This document shows, one piece after another, positions 55,447-64,000 of a stretch of DNA of 64,000 bases. Source of the stretch: Mariniblastus sp. GTDB taxonomy: Bacteria; Planctomycetota; Planctomycetia; Pirellulales; Pirellulaceae. A program made the translations under genes and the position numbers. A model generated the notes under the pieces. It was not told the DNA's origin. It did not search any database and worked only from the letters and a program-made list of their open reading frames with translations. Every line of letters starts with the position of its first letter. Within the stretch, counting starts at the first letter, position 1. The stretch covers positions 1 through 64,000 of the forward strand of contig WTFU01000140.1 of assembly GCA_011523945.1 (NCBI GenBank), written 5' to 3'.

Positions 55447-56946
55447 TCAGGCGAGGATATCACGAATCACTTTGCCTTCGTCGGAGGGCCCAATAAGCCG
55501 CTGTTTGAGTCCTTGGTAGGGGAAATTGAACCGTTTGGGATCGATCCCGATTTGGTGGAGAATGGTTGATTGAAGGTCGCGAATACTGACTGCATTTTCT
55601 GTAATGTAATAGCCGATGTCGTCAGTTTGACCATAAACCCCGGGTTTGATGCCGCCTCCCGCCATCCACATGGTAAAGGCATGGGGATGGTGGTCTCGGC
55701 CAATAAAACCCTTAACTAGATTCTTGCGAACGTTGTTTTGCATCATTGGCGTTCTGCCAAACTCGCCGCCCCAGATAATTAGCGTTTCATCGAAGAGACC
55801 GCGTTGTTTTAGATCGGTAATCAAGCCTGCGACTGCTCGATCAATTTGCCGACATTTGATGGGTAGCGTCTCGTCGATCGACTCCCCGGGAGAGGAGCCA
55901 TGGTGATCCCACCCCCAGTCGTATAGCTGAACAAATCGAACGCCACTCTCGACCAGTCGCCGGGCGAGTAAACAATTGTTGGCAAAGGTTGGATCATCGC
56001 CTTTGTAGAGTGTCCGCGGGTCGGCCGCCGATTCTGCGGCGGAGACGTACCCCGGTTTTGCTCCGTAAAGGTCGAGCATTGCTTGGGACTCTCGTCCAAT
56101 ATCCATTACCTCGGGAACTGAGACCTGCATTTTGAAAGCAAGTTCATATTGGGCGATTCGCGTGATGGTTTCAGGGTCACCGATATGCTCATGCTGATAT
56201 CGATTCAGATCGGCAATTGCATCGAGTGTCTTGCGTCGTTCACTCCGGCTAAGCCCTTTCGGATCACTGAGGAAAAGAATCGGGTCGCCACCATCGGTTC
56301 GGCATTGAACACCTTGGTAGATTGTTGGCAAGAAACCGCTGCCCCAAAGAGATTTTCCAGCGCTCGGGGTTTTTCCACCCGACGAGAGAACCATGAATCC
56401 AGGGAGATCTTTGTTTTCGGATCCCAGACCGTACGTCGCCCAGGAGCCGATTGATGGGTAACCCAATAGCGGGTTGCCCGTTTGCATCAGCAATTGTGCG
56501 GGAGAGTGGTTGAATTGCTCCGTGTGGACTGAGCGAATCACACAGAGGTCGTCAATGATCTTGCTGAGATGCGGCAGCCGGTCACTGACCCACTGGCCAC
56601 TCTCTCCGGTTCGTTGAAACTTGAATTGTGAGCCCAGCATCTTGGGCACGCCACGAATAAAAGCAAACCGTTTTCCTTCGAGATATTCCTGAGGGCATTC
56701 CGTATCGTGTAACCGATCCAGTGCCGGCTTATGTTCGAATAATTCCAACTGGGAAGGGGAGCCTGCCATGTGCAAATATATGACAGATTTTGCTTTTGCT
56801 GGAATTCGAAAGCCAGTTGGTTCGTTTGAGCTCTCCTGATTGAGCAAAGAACTGAGCGCGATTGATCCGAGGCCTAAGCCCGTGTGGCCAAAAAATTGAC
56901 GTCGCGTTGTCGCTTGAATTTTTTTTAGCGGAAGTGGTAATTTCAT
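55447..56946 (-). CDS. DUF1501 protein, twin-arginine exported, copy 2
   Basis: The 499-residue DUF1501 protein has a Tat-type start (TTRRQFFGHTGLGLGSIALSSLL). Family stretches include IYLHMAGSPSQLELFEHKP, WGGEFGRTPMMQ and GRDHHPHAFTMWMAGGGIKPG. The ATG is at 56946, eight bases after the stop of PSD1 copy 2, the tightest spacing in the operon. Like copy 1 it follows a PSD1 gene, so the four genes are two repeats of a PSD1-DUF1501 pair. The sequences differ along most of their length, so the duplication is not recent. Enzymatic activity has not been established for the family. Confidence 0.92.
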   Translation of the reverse strand: MKLPLPLKKIQATTRRQFFGHTGLGLGSIALSSLLNQESSNEPTGFRIPAKAKSVIYLHMAGSPSQLELFEHKPALDRLHDTECPQEYLEGKRFAFIRGVPKMLGSQFKFQRTGESGQWVSDRLPHLSKIIDDLCVIRSVHTEQFNHSPAQLLMQTGNPLLGYPSIGSWATYGLGSENKDLPGFMVLSSGGKTPSAGKSLWGSGFLPTIYQGVQCRTDGGDPILFLSDPKGLSRSERRKTLDAIADLNRYQHEHIGDPETITRIAQYELAFKMQVSVPEVMDIGRESQAMLDLYGAKPGYVSAAESAADPRTLYKGDDPTFANNCLLARRLVESGVRFVQLYDWGWDHHGSSPGESIDETLPIKCRQIDRAVAGLITDLKQRGLFDETLIIWGGEFGRTPMMQNNVRKNLVKGFIGRDHHPHAFTMWMAGGGIKPGVYGQTDDIGYYITENAVSIRDLQSTILHQIGIDPKRFNFPYQGLKQRLIGPSDEGKVIRDILA

Positions 56947-56954
56947 GGTAAATC

Positions 56955-59873
56955 TTATTTCATCAGTGTTTCGTCAAGATTGAGGAGGACATTCGCAATG
57001 GCGACTAGACGAGGATCGCCCTCAGATAATGCGGAAGCTTGGAGTAGCGATTTGGCTGACTCCTCGTCGATTTCAAGAGATGCGTACAAGTCCATTAATC
57101 GCTTAGTTTCGCGCGGTGTGGGTTGCCGCACGAGTGTCATGGTAAAGCCATTCACAATTTGCTGTTCCAGGTTATCCGAGGATTGTCGCATGCGTTGCGC
57201 CAATCCTCCCGCTGCTTCCAGAAATGCCGTGTCGTTCAGCGTTACTAACGCTTGAAGAGGAGTGTTGGTTCGAATCCGACGCACTTGACAGACCTCGCCA
57301 CTGCCAGCATCAAAGGTCGTCATTGCTGGATAAGGACTGGTGCGCTTGAGATATGTGTAAAGGCCCCGGCGAAAGCGATCGGGACCGTCAGCGTTTTTCC
57401 AGTCTTCACCACTGTAAGTAGTTTTCCACACGCCACCGGGTTGGGGTGGCATGACGGATTTACCTCCAACTTGTTTCGTCAGTAAACCACTAATTGCGAG
57501 CGCCTGATCGCGAACCGTTTCGGCAGAAAGACGGAATCGTGGACCACGTGCGAGCAGGCGATTGCGAGGGTCGCGCGAAAGATGGTCCGGAGACGCGATC
57601 GCGCTTTGCTGGTAGGTGCTGGAGGTTACGATTGTTTTGAGGAGCGTCTTGATCGACCATCCCTGTTCGCGAAAATCGACTGCTAACCAATCTAGTAATT
57701 CGGGGTGGGAAGGGGGGAGGCCCTGAGATCCAAAATCTTCTTCTGTTTCGACAATCCCAACCCCAAAGATTCGCGACCAAATGCGATTGACCATTACCCG
57801 CGAAGTAAGAGGGTTTTCCGGTTGCATTAGCCAGTTTGCGACGCCAAGTCGGTTGGACGCGGCGTTTTTGGGGAAACTGCCAAATATTTCCAGAACACTG
57901 GGCGTGACCTCATCACCGAGATCAAGAAAGTTTCCTCGATTATTGATTTTTGTTTTACGTTGCTGGGCGACAGGTAATTCTGCCATCACGGGTGTGCGGG
58001 GAACAGCTTTTCTCAAGGCTGCCAGTTTTGCTAATTCGGTCTGATAGTTTTTCTTTTTCGCAGGATATTGTGGATCGCTGAGCGACCAAAAGATCTCTTC
58101 AAAATTAGGTTCGAGTTCGGCGATTAGCCATTCCGCAGGGTAGGGGCTTACTGAAAAACGCGAGCGGGCGAGTAACAGGCCTTCGCCGTATTGTTGCTCC
58201 AGAGTGATTCTGATAATCCCGGAGTCAATCGGTTCAGAAAAATCAAGAACACAGTTTTGAGATTCTTTGAATTTGGGTGAAAGCGCCCAACCAGCGGAGT
58301 TGTCGCCATTGATTAGTTTGGCAACTTCCCAGCCGCGTTGGGAGAACGTTGCTCGCGGGTTGGTGAGAACGATTTTTTGGGGAGATTCGGTGTCTTGGAT
58401 TTTCTCAACGGTCAGGTCGCGAATTGCCACGTTTTTGTCTGCCCAGTCACCGCCGGCGATTGATTGGGGGAAATATTCAATTCGAAGTGATTGATATTTT
58501 TTACCATCGGGCAGTGCGGGCAATTGAAAAGTGAGAGTCCAGATGTCTCGTTCCGGGCGATTCCCTGTAGCTAAAATAATCCGGTCATCTTTCTGTTCGA
58601 AACCAACCTGCGCCTCTGAGGTTGATTCCTCTAGTTTCAGGTTTTGCCAGAGTGGGATTTCTGTAAATTGCTGTTTCCAGTCAGAGAGCTTGCTGTCGAA
58701 ATCGGCTGGCCGAACGTCGAGTTCCTTCTTTGACCGCGCAACTACGTTTTGTTGAGCCGCGATTCCTCTTGCTTGTTCAGCAGTAGGTGTCGGATGAAAC
58801 GGGGATTCAGTGTCCCTATCTTGTGTTTGATTGAAATAGGCTAAAAACGAATAGTAATCGCTGATACTGATCGGATCGTATTTATGGGAATGGCATTTCG
58901 CACAACCCATGGTTAATCCCATCCAAACTTGCAGTGTCGTATCGACTCGGTCTTTCACTGCCGCAACTCTAAATTCTTCGTCGTCCGTTCCCCCTTCTTC
59001 GTTGGTCATCGTGTTGCGATGGAACGCTGTGGCAAGAATTTGATCGTCCGTTCTTTCGGGCAGCAGATCACCTGCCAATTGCTCTCTTGTAAATTGGTCA
59101 AACGGCATGTCTTGATTGAGGGCGGCGATTACCCAGTCTCGATAGCGCCAGATATCACGATGTCGATCCTTTTCATAACCTTTGGTGTCGGCATAACGGG
59201 CGAGGTCGAGCCACATTCGCGCCCAATGTTCACCGAAAGCGGGAGATGCGAGTAAGAGATCGACCTCCCGTTCGTAGTTCTCAGACGATGGATCTGCCAG
59301 AAAGCGTGCGGCTGCCTCGGGCGTCGGGGGAAGGCCCGTTAGATCGAGAGCTAGCCGCCGCAAGAGTCGGGCTGGATCTGCTGGAGGGGCGGGAGCAAAA
59401 TCCTGTGCCTCCATTTTTTTTAGAATGAAGTAATCCATCGGACGTTTGGGCCAATGGGCATGTTTTACGGTCGGGATCGGTTTTTGTGTGGGGGCAACGA
59501 AAGACCAGTGAGCCGAATAGGCACCGCCTTCGGTAATCCATTGCCGAAGAAGTTTTTTTTCGGTGTCCGTTAATCGCTGCCCGCTCTCCGGGGGAGGCAT
59601 CAGCACATCGGTATCGTCTGAATAAATTCTCGTAACAAGTTCGCTTGCCTCGGGTTGGTGAGGCACGATGGCAAACCTTTCCCCAAGATCGCGTGTCGCT
59701 CCTTCGAAATTGTCGAGCCGCAACTCAGCCTCGCGGGTCGATGGGTCGAAACCGTGGCAAGCGAAGCAGTGCTTACTGAGAATGGGGCGAATTTCACGAT
59801 TAAAGTCGACATCGGAAAAAAGCGGGCACGTGGGTAGCCAGGCGAAGCAGAGGGTAATAAAGATTTTTTTCAT
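56955..59873 (-). CDS. PSD1 cytochrome-domain protein (PSCyt1/DUF1549/DUF1553), copy 2
   Basis: The 972-residue exported protein has a signal peptide MKKIFITLCFAWLPTCPLFS. The cytochrome domain has FNREIRPILSKHCFACHGFD (heme motif CFACH). DUF1549 has RRLALDLTGLPPTPEAAARFL and WLDLARYADTKGYEKD, and DUF1553 has RVMVNRIWSRIFGVGIVET and HPELLDWLAVDFREQGW. The ATG at 59873 is chosen; a longer frame to 59960 would overlap the divergent regulator gene and lacks a signal peptide. It is first gene of the PSD1-DUF1501 operon and divergent from the PAS-AraC regulator 70 bases away, which is the obvious candidate to control it. Confidence 0.92.
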   Translation of the reverse strand: MKKIFITLCFAWLPTCPLFSDVDFNREIRPILSKHCFACHGFDPSTREAELRLDNFEGATRDLGERFAIVPHQPEASELVTRIYSDDTDVLMPPPESGQRLTDTEKKLLRQWITEGGAYSAHWSFVAPTQKPIPTVKHAHWPKRPMDYFILKKMEAQDFAPAPPADPARLLRRLALDLTGLPPTPEAAARFLADPSSENYEREVDLLLASPAFGEHWARMWLDLARYADTKGYEKDRHRDIWRYRDWVIAALNQDMPFDQFTREQLAGDLLPERTDDQILATAFHRNTMTNEEGGTDDEEFRVAAVKDRVDTTLQVWMGLTMGCAKCHSHKYDPISISDYYSFLAYFNQTQDRDTESPFHPTPTAEQARGIAAQQNVVARSKKELDVRPADFDSKLSDWKQQFTEIPLWQNLKLEESTSEAQVGFEQKDDRIILATGNRPERDIWTLTFQLPALPDGKKYQSLRIEYFPQSIAGGDWADKNVAIRDLTVEKIQDTESPQKIVLTNPRATFSQRGWEVAKLINGDNSAGWALSPKFKESQNCVLDFSEPIDSGIIRITLEQQYGEGLLLARSRFSVSPYPAEWLIAELEPNFEEIFWSLSDPQYPAKKKNYQTELAKLAALRKAVPRTPVMAELPVAQQRKTKINNRGNFLDLGDEVTPSVLEIFGSFPKNAASNRLGVANWLMQPENPLTSRVMVNRIWSRIFGVGIVETEEDFGSQGLPPSHPELLDWLAVDFREQGWSIKTLLKTIVTSSTYQQSAIASPDHLSRDPRNRLLARGPRFRLSAETVRDQALAISGLLTKQVGGKSVMPPQPGGVWKTTYSGEDWKNADGPDRFRRGLYTYLKRTSPYPAMTTFDAGSGEVCQVRRIRTNTPLQALVTLNDTAFLEAAGGLAQRMRQSSDNLEQQIVNGFTMTLVRQPTPRETKRLMDLYASLEIDEESAKSLLQASALSEGDPRLVAIANVLLNLDETLMK

Positions 59874-59942
59874 GCTCCAATCATATCCCAGATCCCATTG
59901 CTTGGCTTGCACAGCCACCGCATGTTCGTGTAAAAAGTAGAT

Positions 59943-60683
59943 ATGAATAATACAAGCCATGTTCGCTCGTTTTTCTCACAAATCGATGTATCGGAGTTGT
60001 TGGATCTCTTTAACCTGCAGCCTGAGCTAAGTTTTTTTGTGAAAGACCTTCGCGGACGTTTTCTAGCGATCAATCAAAGAGGTTGTGAATATTGCGGCGC
60101 GCTGGATCAAAATGAGGTGATCGGAAAAACTGATTTCGACTTTTTTCCATCGCAGCGAGCTGAGAGTTATCGTCAAGATGACGAGCAGGTAATGCGAACC
60201 GGTGAACCGATAATAAATCGTCTTGAGAGCGCACCGGAGATGGCAGGTTCTCCGCGACTGGTAATGACCAGTAAAATTCCGCTTCGCAATAGCGAAGGTG
60301 TGGTGGTCGGCATCGCTGGATTTTCGCGGCAGGTTGATACTAAGCGGGGGGACACTAAAGACGCCAAGCGATTTGCAAATGTGGTTGAATATTTACATTC
60401 AAATTACCATCGAAAGCTCAATACATCTGAATTAGCGACAAAGGCCAAGCTCTCAATTAGCCAGTTTGAACGTCAGTTTCGTCGGGTCTTTGGGGTCTCG
60501 CCGCGACAGTATCTTTCGCGTGTTCGACTGGAGGTCGCTTGTGAGAAATTGGCCCAGACGGATGAGACGGTGGCGACGATTGCGGTTCGCTGCGGTTTTT
60601 TTGACCATGCTCATTTTTCGCGATGCTTTCGCAAGCAAATGAACGTCTCTCCATCCGAGTATCGCCGCAGCAAAAAATTCTGA
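59943..60683 (+). CDS. PAS-domain AraC-family transcriptional regulator
   Basis: The 246-residue regulator has an N-terminal PAS fold (about 15-135): ELSFFVKDLRGRFLAINQRG, GKTDFDFFPSQRAESYRQDDEQVM and IPLRNSEGVVVGIAGFSR. It is followed by a two-HTH AraC domain (about 145-240): LSISQFERQFRRVFGVSPRQYLSR and TIAVRCGFFDHAHFSRCFRKQMNVSPSEYRR. The PAS domain likely senses a small ligand or redox state; which one is unknown. It sits divergent from the PSD1 gene with only 70 bases between, and so probably controls the four-gene PSD1/DUF1501 operon. It starts with ATG at 59943 without a clear ribosome site. Confidence 0.88.
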   Translation: MNNTSHVRSFFSQIDVSELLDLFNLQPELSFFVKDLRGRFLAINQRGCEYCGALDQNEVIGKTDFDFFPSQRAESYRQDDEQVMRTGEPIINRLESAPEMAGSPRLVMTSKIPLRNSEGVVVGIAGFSRQVDTKRGDTKDAKRFANVVEYLHSNYHRKLNTSELATKAKLSISQFERQFRRVFGVSPRQYLSRVRLEVACEKLAQTDETVATIAVRCGFFDHAHFSRCFRKQMNVSPSEYRRSKKF

Positions 60684-60751
60684 TGCAGGGTCGGGGGTCG
60701 ACTAAACCTACCACCAGTATTGGTTGTTTAAGGTTGTTTTGTTTCGGATGT

Positions 60752-61531
60752 TTATGGAGTGATCCGATAGACCGTTAGGTTCTGGATGTCGACCATTCGG
60801 GGGACAGAAAACGCGATGTTTTCTTTTGTTGGGTGTCCAATTCCCGAAGACGAAAACTGGCTGACAAATTCGTTGTCGATTTGAACGGCAATTTTCTCGC
60901 CTTCAAGTAAGATCTTTAATTCGTGCCACTGGGAGGCCTGAGTAGCCCGTTTAGTCATGTTAGATTTGCCTTTCAGGCGCTTTGCCAGCTCTGTTTTCGA
61001 GGCTCCACTCTCTTTGAGTTTTCGGTGTTCATTCGCCATAGTTCCAGTTTTTTGGTCTTGAATGACAACTGAGGTTGTACTGACCTCCACGCGGCAAAGG
61101 TGCCCAGCGTGGACAGTCTCGCAGTTGGGGTCATTGATGTTCACACTGAATTTTTGATTTTCAGCAAGCCGGAATTTGCAACTAATCAGAGCGTTTTGAA
61201 ATTGAACTTTTGTTCTTGCGACGGCAGCATGATCAGAACCTTCGGTTCGACGAATTTGTAGAACCCCATCTTTGACGCTTGCCTGGGGAACCATTTTGTT
61301 TTTTGCAATCCTGGCCGATTTTTGAGCGCGACTATCGTTGGTCCACCAATCTTGTGCATTGAGCGGTTGGTCGAAGTTGTGGGAGAGAATAAGGTCAGCG
61401 CGTGAGACTGCATTTTCGAACGACTGGGCATGGGTTGGTTTAATGGAGATGGTGGTTATCAGTGTCATCGCACCTAAATAAATGAGCCAATGATTTAAAA
61501 AAACATGAGGTGAGCAGTTTGAATTGAGCAT
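60752..61531 (-). CDS. Secreted protein, DUF1080/LamG-like beta-sandwich
   Basis: A 259-residue exported protein. A hydrophobic N-terminal segment (about 14-35, YLGAMTLITTISIKPTHAQ) is the signal peptide. The body (LILSHNFDQPLNAQDWWTND, KDGVLQIRRTEGS, ISCKFRLAENQKFSV, SQWHELKILLEGEKIAVQID) has the concanavalin-like pattern of DUF1080/3-keto-disaccharide-hydrolase proteins that are common in planctomycetes. Typical DUF1080 motifs are partly present, so a sugar-binding or hydrolase role is possible but not certain. It converges with the PAS-AraC regulator (68 bases between). Substrate unknown. Confidence 0.65.
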   Translation of the reverse strand: MLNSNCSPHVFLNHWLIYLGAMTLITTISIKPTHAQSFENAVSRADLILSHNFDQPLNAQDWWTNDSRAQKSARIAKNKMVPQASVKDGVLQIRRTEGSDHAAVARTKVQFQNALISCKFRLAENQKFSVNINDPNCETVHAGHLCRVEVSTTSVVIQDQKTGTMANEHRKLKESGASKTELAKRLKGKSNMTKRATQASQWHELKILLEGEKIAVQIDNEFVSQFSSSGIGHPTKENIAFSVPRMVDIQNLTVYRITP

Positions 61532-61885
61532 GTTGAAGGCGGCCTGAAGCTTGGGAAAGGGAGAAGTAAAGCGAACGTGAGTTCGACGGATTCTAATATT
61601 TCAGCAAGTGAAGTGGAACAGATTTGTGTGTTGGTTGTTGAGAATATCTTTGATGATCTTTGTTTTTGCACTATGAGGACTTCGGGCAAGGTGTAGACTG
61701 ATGGGCTGTCCAAGTTTTTCAATCCTGAAAATGGGCGCAACTCCGCTGATCTATCGTTTAATATCGGTCAGTTGGTTCCGGCAAGGGCGTCGAAGATGCC
61801 ACGAATTGCGACTTCTATTGAATCCAAGCATCGGCACTGAATTGAAATCAGTGGATGGTCTTTGCGGGTTCTTAAAGGAAAACTA
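61532..61885. other. Intergenic region upstream of the helicase gene
   Basis: The region spans 354 bases and must contain promoters for the divergent DUF1080-like and helicase genes. A 62-codon frame (61701-61889) overlaps the helicase start and is not protein-like. I see no RNA structure. Confidence 0.4.
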
Positions 61886-63394
61886 TTGAAGACCTTCACC
61901 GAGTTAAATTTAATCGAGCCGTTGCAGCGAGCGATTGCGGGGGAGAATTACAAAACCCCTACCCCCATTCAATCTCAAACCATCCCGGTTGCTCTCAAAC
62001 GCCGGGACGTTTTAGGTTGTGCTCAAACGGGAACCGGTAAGACGGCTGCTTTTGCATTGCCAATTCTCAATCGGCTTGGCTTGCAGAATCGATCTGCCAA
62101 AGCGAAGCGTCCTTTTGCCCTTGTATTGGCACCGACTCGTGAATTGGCTGTACAGATCGGTGCGAGTTTTGCGACTTATGGTAAGCATTTAAAACTGCGT
62201 CACGCTTTGGTTTATGGAGGCGTCAGCCAGACCGCACAAGTGCGCTCACTCCAACGCGGCGCTCACATTGTTATCGCGACTCCGGGCCGATTGTTAGACT
62301 TGATGAATCAGGGTTTTATTCAGCTAGACAAGCTCGAAGTGTTCGTTCTTGACGAAGCGGACCGCATGCTCGATATGGGGTTTATGCCGGACATCAAACG
62401 GATTATCCGCGAACTACCGGCGAAGCGGCAGTCATTGTTTTTTTCGGCAACAATGGCACCTGCAATTGTTGAAATAACGGACACGTTGTTAGTCGATCCC
62501 GTAAAAGTGGATGTGACGCCGAAAACTCGAAGCGTAAAGAAGATTAAACAGCAGGTTATCTTTGTTTCTCGCAAAGGTAAGTCTGATTTGTTGCAAAAAA
62601 TTCTTTCTTCGCGTGATAATTTACGCGCGATCGTTTTTACGAAAACGAAACGTTCAGCAAATTTTGTAGCTGAACGTTTAAATAAGGTGGGGCTTAAGGC
62701 TGCCGCAATTCATGGAAATAAATCGCAGAATGCGAGGCAGCGGGCGCTCGATGCGTTTCGAAATCAATTCGTAAAGATTCTGGTAGCGACCGATGTAGCT
62801 GCTCGCGGAATTGACATTGAAGGAGTAACTCATGTTGTTAATTTCGATTTGCCCATGGAACCGGAAGCCTATGTTCATCGGATTGGCAGGACAGGCCGAG
62901 CCGGTGCGAAGGGAATTGCTATTTCATTTTGTAGTTCCGGTGATCAGGGAGATTTAAAGTCGATTGAAAAGCTGATTGATCATGAAATTCCAGTCAATCA
63001 AGAATTGTCAGTGACCTTGCCGAGGCCTAGTGCCAAGTCAACGCGAGGCCGGACGGGAAGAAAGTCTTCAGGTAGTGGCCGTTCAGGAACATCTCAAGGA
63101 GGACGATCTCGTAAGGGGGCGGGCAGTCGAAGGGCGAGAGATGAGTCGGCTGGTAGCGAAAAAGGAAAACGGACGACGAAACGTCGGCGCCGTCGCGTGC
63201 GAACGGAAAAGGCGAGTGCTGTCAAAAGTGCGAGAACAGGAGAAAGTTCTTCGAAAGAATCCGGTAAAAGAACTGCCGGAGGAATGCGGGACGCGAGTGG
63301 AACTGGGGCGACTAAATCGAGCGCTAAACGTCGAAGACCCCAACGCAAAGGGAAGAACGCTCGAAAACGCGCAAATGCTTCTCGCTCTGAGTGA
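61886..63394 (+). CDS. rhlE: DEAD-box RNA helicase, RhlE type, with basic tail
   Basis: The 502-residue ATP-dependent RNA helicase has all main motifs: PTPIQSQTIP (Q), AQTGTGKT (I), PTRELA (Ia), TPGR (Ib), DEAD (II), SAT (III), ARGID (V) and HRIGRTGR (VI). These make two RecA domains to about residue 365. After that a very basic Arg/Lys/Ser/Gly-rich low-complexity tail (about 380-502) resembles RNA-binding tails of RhlE proteins. It likely remodels ribosomal or messenger RNA. The start is TTG at 61886, with AAAGGAAA eight bases upstream, giving MKTFTELNL. A longer TTG start at 61862 is possible but lacks a good site. Confidence 0.92.
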   Translation: MKTFTELNLIEPLQRAIAGENYKTPTPIQSQTIPVALKRRDVLGCAQTGTGKTAAFALPILNRLGLQNRSAKAKRPFALVLAPTRELAVQIGASFATYGKHLKLRHALVYGGVSQTAQVRSLQRGAHIVIATPGRLLDLMNQGFIQLDKLEVFVLDEADRMLDMGFMPDIKRIIRELPAKRQSLFFSATMAPAIVEITDTLLVDPVKVDVTPKTRSVKKIKQQVIFVSRKGKSDLLQKILSSRDNLRAIVFTKTKRSANFVAERLNKVGLKAAAIHGNKSQNARQRALDAFRNQFVKILVATDVAARGIDIEGVTHVVNFDLPMEPEAYVHRIGRTGRAGAKGIAISFCSSGDQGDLKSIEKLIDHEIPVNQELSVTLPRPSAKSTRGRTGRKSSGSGRSGTSQGGRSRKGAGSRRARDESAGSEKGKRTTKRRRRRVRTEKASAVKSARTGESSSKESGKRTAGGMRDASGTGATKSSAKRRRPQRKGKNARKRANASRSE

Positions 63395-63408
63395 ATCGAA
63401 ATCAGGCT

Positions 63409-63954
63409 TTAACGTTTCAAAGCAATCAATGCGACCATGCTGATAGAGCAGGCTAGGAAAATACCGCCGAGTGCCATTAGAACGTAGGACGTGTTGGTTA
63501 GGATCGCTGCTTGCTTGTTATACCGGACGTAATTTGGTTCGTACCACTCGCCGAGTCCATTATCGATTCTCAAATCTTTGTAGTAGGTGACGACTTGAGA
63601 TGGTTCTAATCCGTCGACAAATTCGTCGTGCTGCTCGGTTCGCAGTTCCCGGTCAATTTCAGTCACCATGCTTGCAGCGTAACCGTACAGCCAATATCCC
63701 GATCCGCCTAAAACTACCGCCGCAAACACGCCGATTGAGAAAAGCATGTTGAAACTACCACTTTTTTTGACTCTTTTGTTTGTGTTTTGTGCTGATTCGT
63801 CTTCGGCAAGCTCAAGGAGCTTCATTTTCCGCAGCATGGGGACTTCGGATGGTTTACCGCATTCCGGGCAGGTCAATTCCTGGCCAGCCTGTTTGGGAAT
63901 GACTTCGAAACAGTGACCGCAGTGAGCACATGGAAGTGAGTATTTAGACGGCAT
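63409..63954 (-). CDS. Zinc-ribbon protein with two membrane helices
   Basis: The 181-residue protein begins with a zinc ribbon, C9xxC12 and C29xxC32, with the same spacing as the ribbon at the start of the ExbB-like protein at 8125 (C7xxC10, C27xxC30). Two transmembrane helices follow near 70-93 and 151-178, with a charged loop between. The start ATG is at 63954. Function is unknown; the ribbon suggests a cytoplasmic metal-bound tip that contacts protein or nucleic acid. It lies convergent to the helicase gene, with 14 bases between the stops. Beyond the ribbon I see no recognisable family. Confidence 0.75.
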   Translation of the reverse strand: MPSKYSLPCAHCGHCFEVIPKQAGQELTCPECGKPSEVPMLRKMKLLELAEDESAQNTNKRVKKSGSFNMLFSIGVFAAVVLGGSGYWLYGYAASMVTEIDRELRTEQHDEFVDGLEPSQVVTYYKDLRIDNGLGEWYEPNYVRYNKQAAILTNTSYVLMALGGIFLACSISMVALIALKR

Positions 63955-64000
63955 TGGGTTCCAGCTTAGCTTTTCAAATAGGTTGGTTGCTAATAGTTAG

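Noticed and set aside
57267-57277. GGTTCGAATCC, the T-arm sequence typical of tRNA genes
   Set aside because: It lies inside the conserved PSD1 coding sequence (encoding part of VRRIRTNTPLQ), and no acceptor or anticodon stem can be built around it.
61701-61889. 62-codon frame overlapping the helicase start
   Set aside because: It overlaps the ribosome site and start of a well-supported gene, and the translation is not protein-like.

Overview
The window looks like a chromosomal segment of a planctomycete, most likely a marine member of the Pirellulales. The signs are secreted PSD1-type cytochromes (PSCyt1/DUF1549/DUF1553) paired with twin-arginine DUF1501 proteins, many secreted sulfatases, PEP-CTERM proteins, XylR-type AraC regulators, BamB-like propellers, and weak or absent Shine-Dalgarno sites with several TTG/GTG starts. 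This is a family-level judgement from the sequence alone. No rRNA, tRNA, insertion sequence, phage or CRISPR array was found.

Layout. 1-2802 (minus): a partial secreted protein, an e(P4)-like HAD acid phosphatase and a PQQ-propeller protein. 2992-7283 (minus): a compact sulfate-assimilation and siroheme operon, cysH-sir-cbiX-cobA, with a 1-base gap and an ATGA overlap. 7284-8124: a long intergenic region with a palindrome, a short repeat pair and a possible structured RNA. 8125-17813 (plus): a zinc-ribbon MotA/TolQ/ExbB channel, two ExbD/TolR-like proteins and a 2023-residue polytopic membrane protein, probably one envelope system. 17914-20184: two divergent PEP-CTERM exported proteins. 20289-26582: an S9 peptidase, a PHP-domain protein, a hidden small lipoprotein gene, a secreted unknown and a cold-shock protein. 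27403-33256: monomeric isocitrate dehydrogenase, a nucleoside deaminase, TreZ, a lipoprotein and a cupin. 33322-48665: four type I sulfatases, XylA, two XylR paralogues, an RND/MMPL exporter and a secreted FAD oxidoreductase, suggesting use of sulfated, xylose-containing polysaccharide. 48710-50704: SpeA. 50861-59873: two tandem PSD1/DUF1501 modules, divergent from a PAS-AraC regulator. 60752-63954: a secreted DUF1080-like protein, an RhlE-type helicase and a zinc-ribbon membrane protein.

The main discovery lies in the apparently empty stretch 24556-25075. On the minus strand, 24936-24586 encodes a 116-residue lipoprotein with a heavy-metal-associated (HMA, MerP/CopZ-like) domain. Both metal-binding cysteine positions of its GMxCxxxC loop are in-frame UGA codons (codons 54 and 58), and the frame otherwise runs intact to TAA. 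Two perfect 7-bp hairpins follow directly, spaced as bacterial SECIS elements would be. I read it as a double-selenocysteine metal-binding lipoprotein that standard gene callers miss. No selenocysteine machinery is in the window, so this rests on local sequence only.
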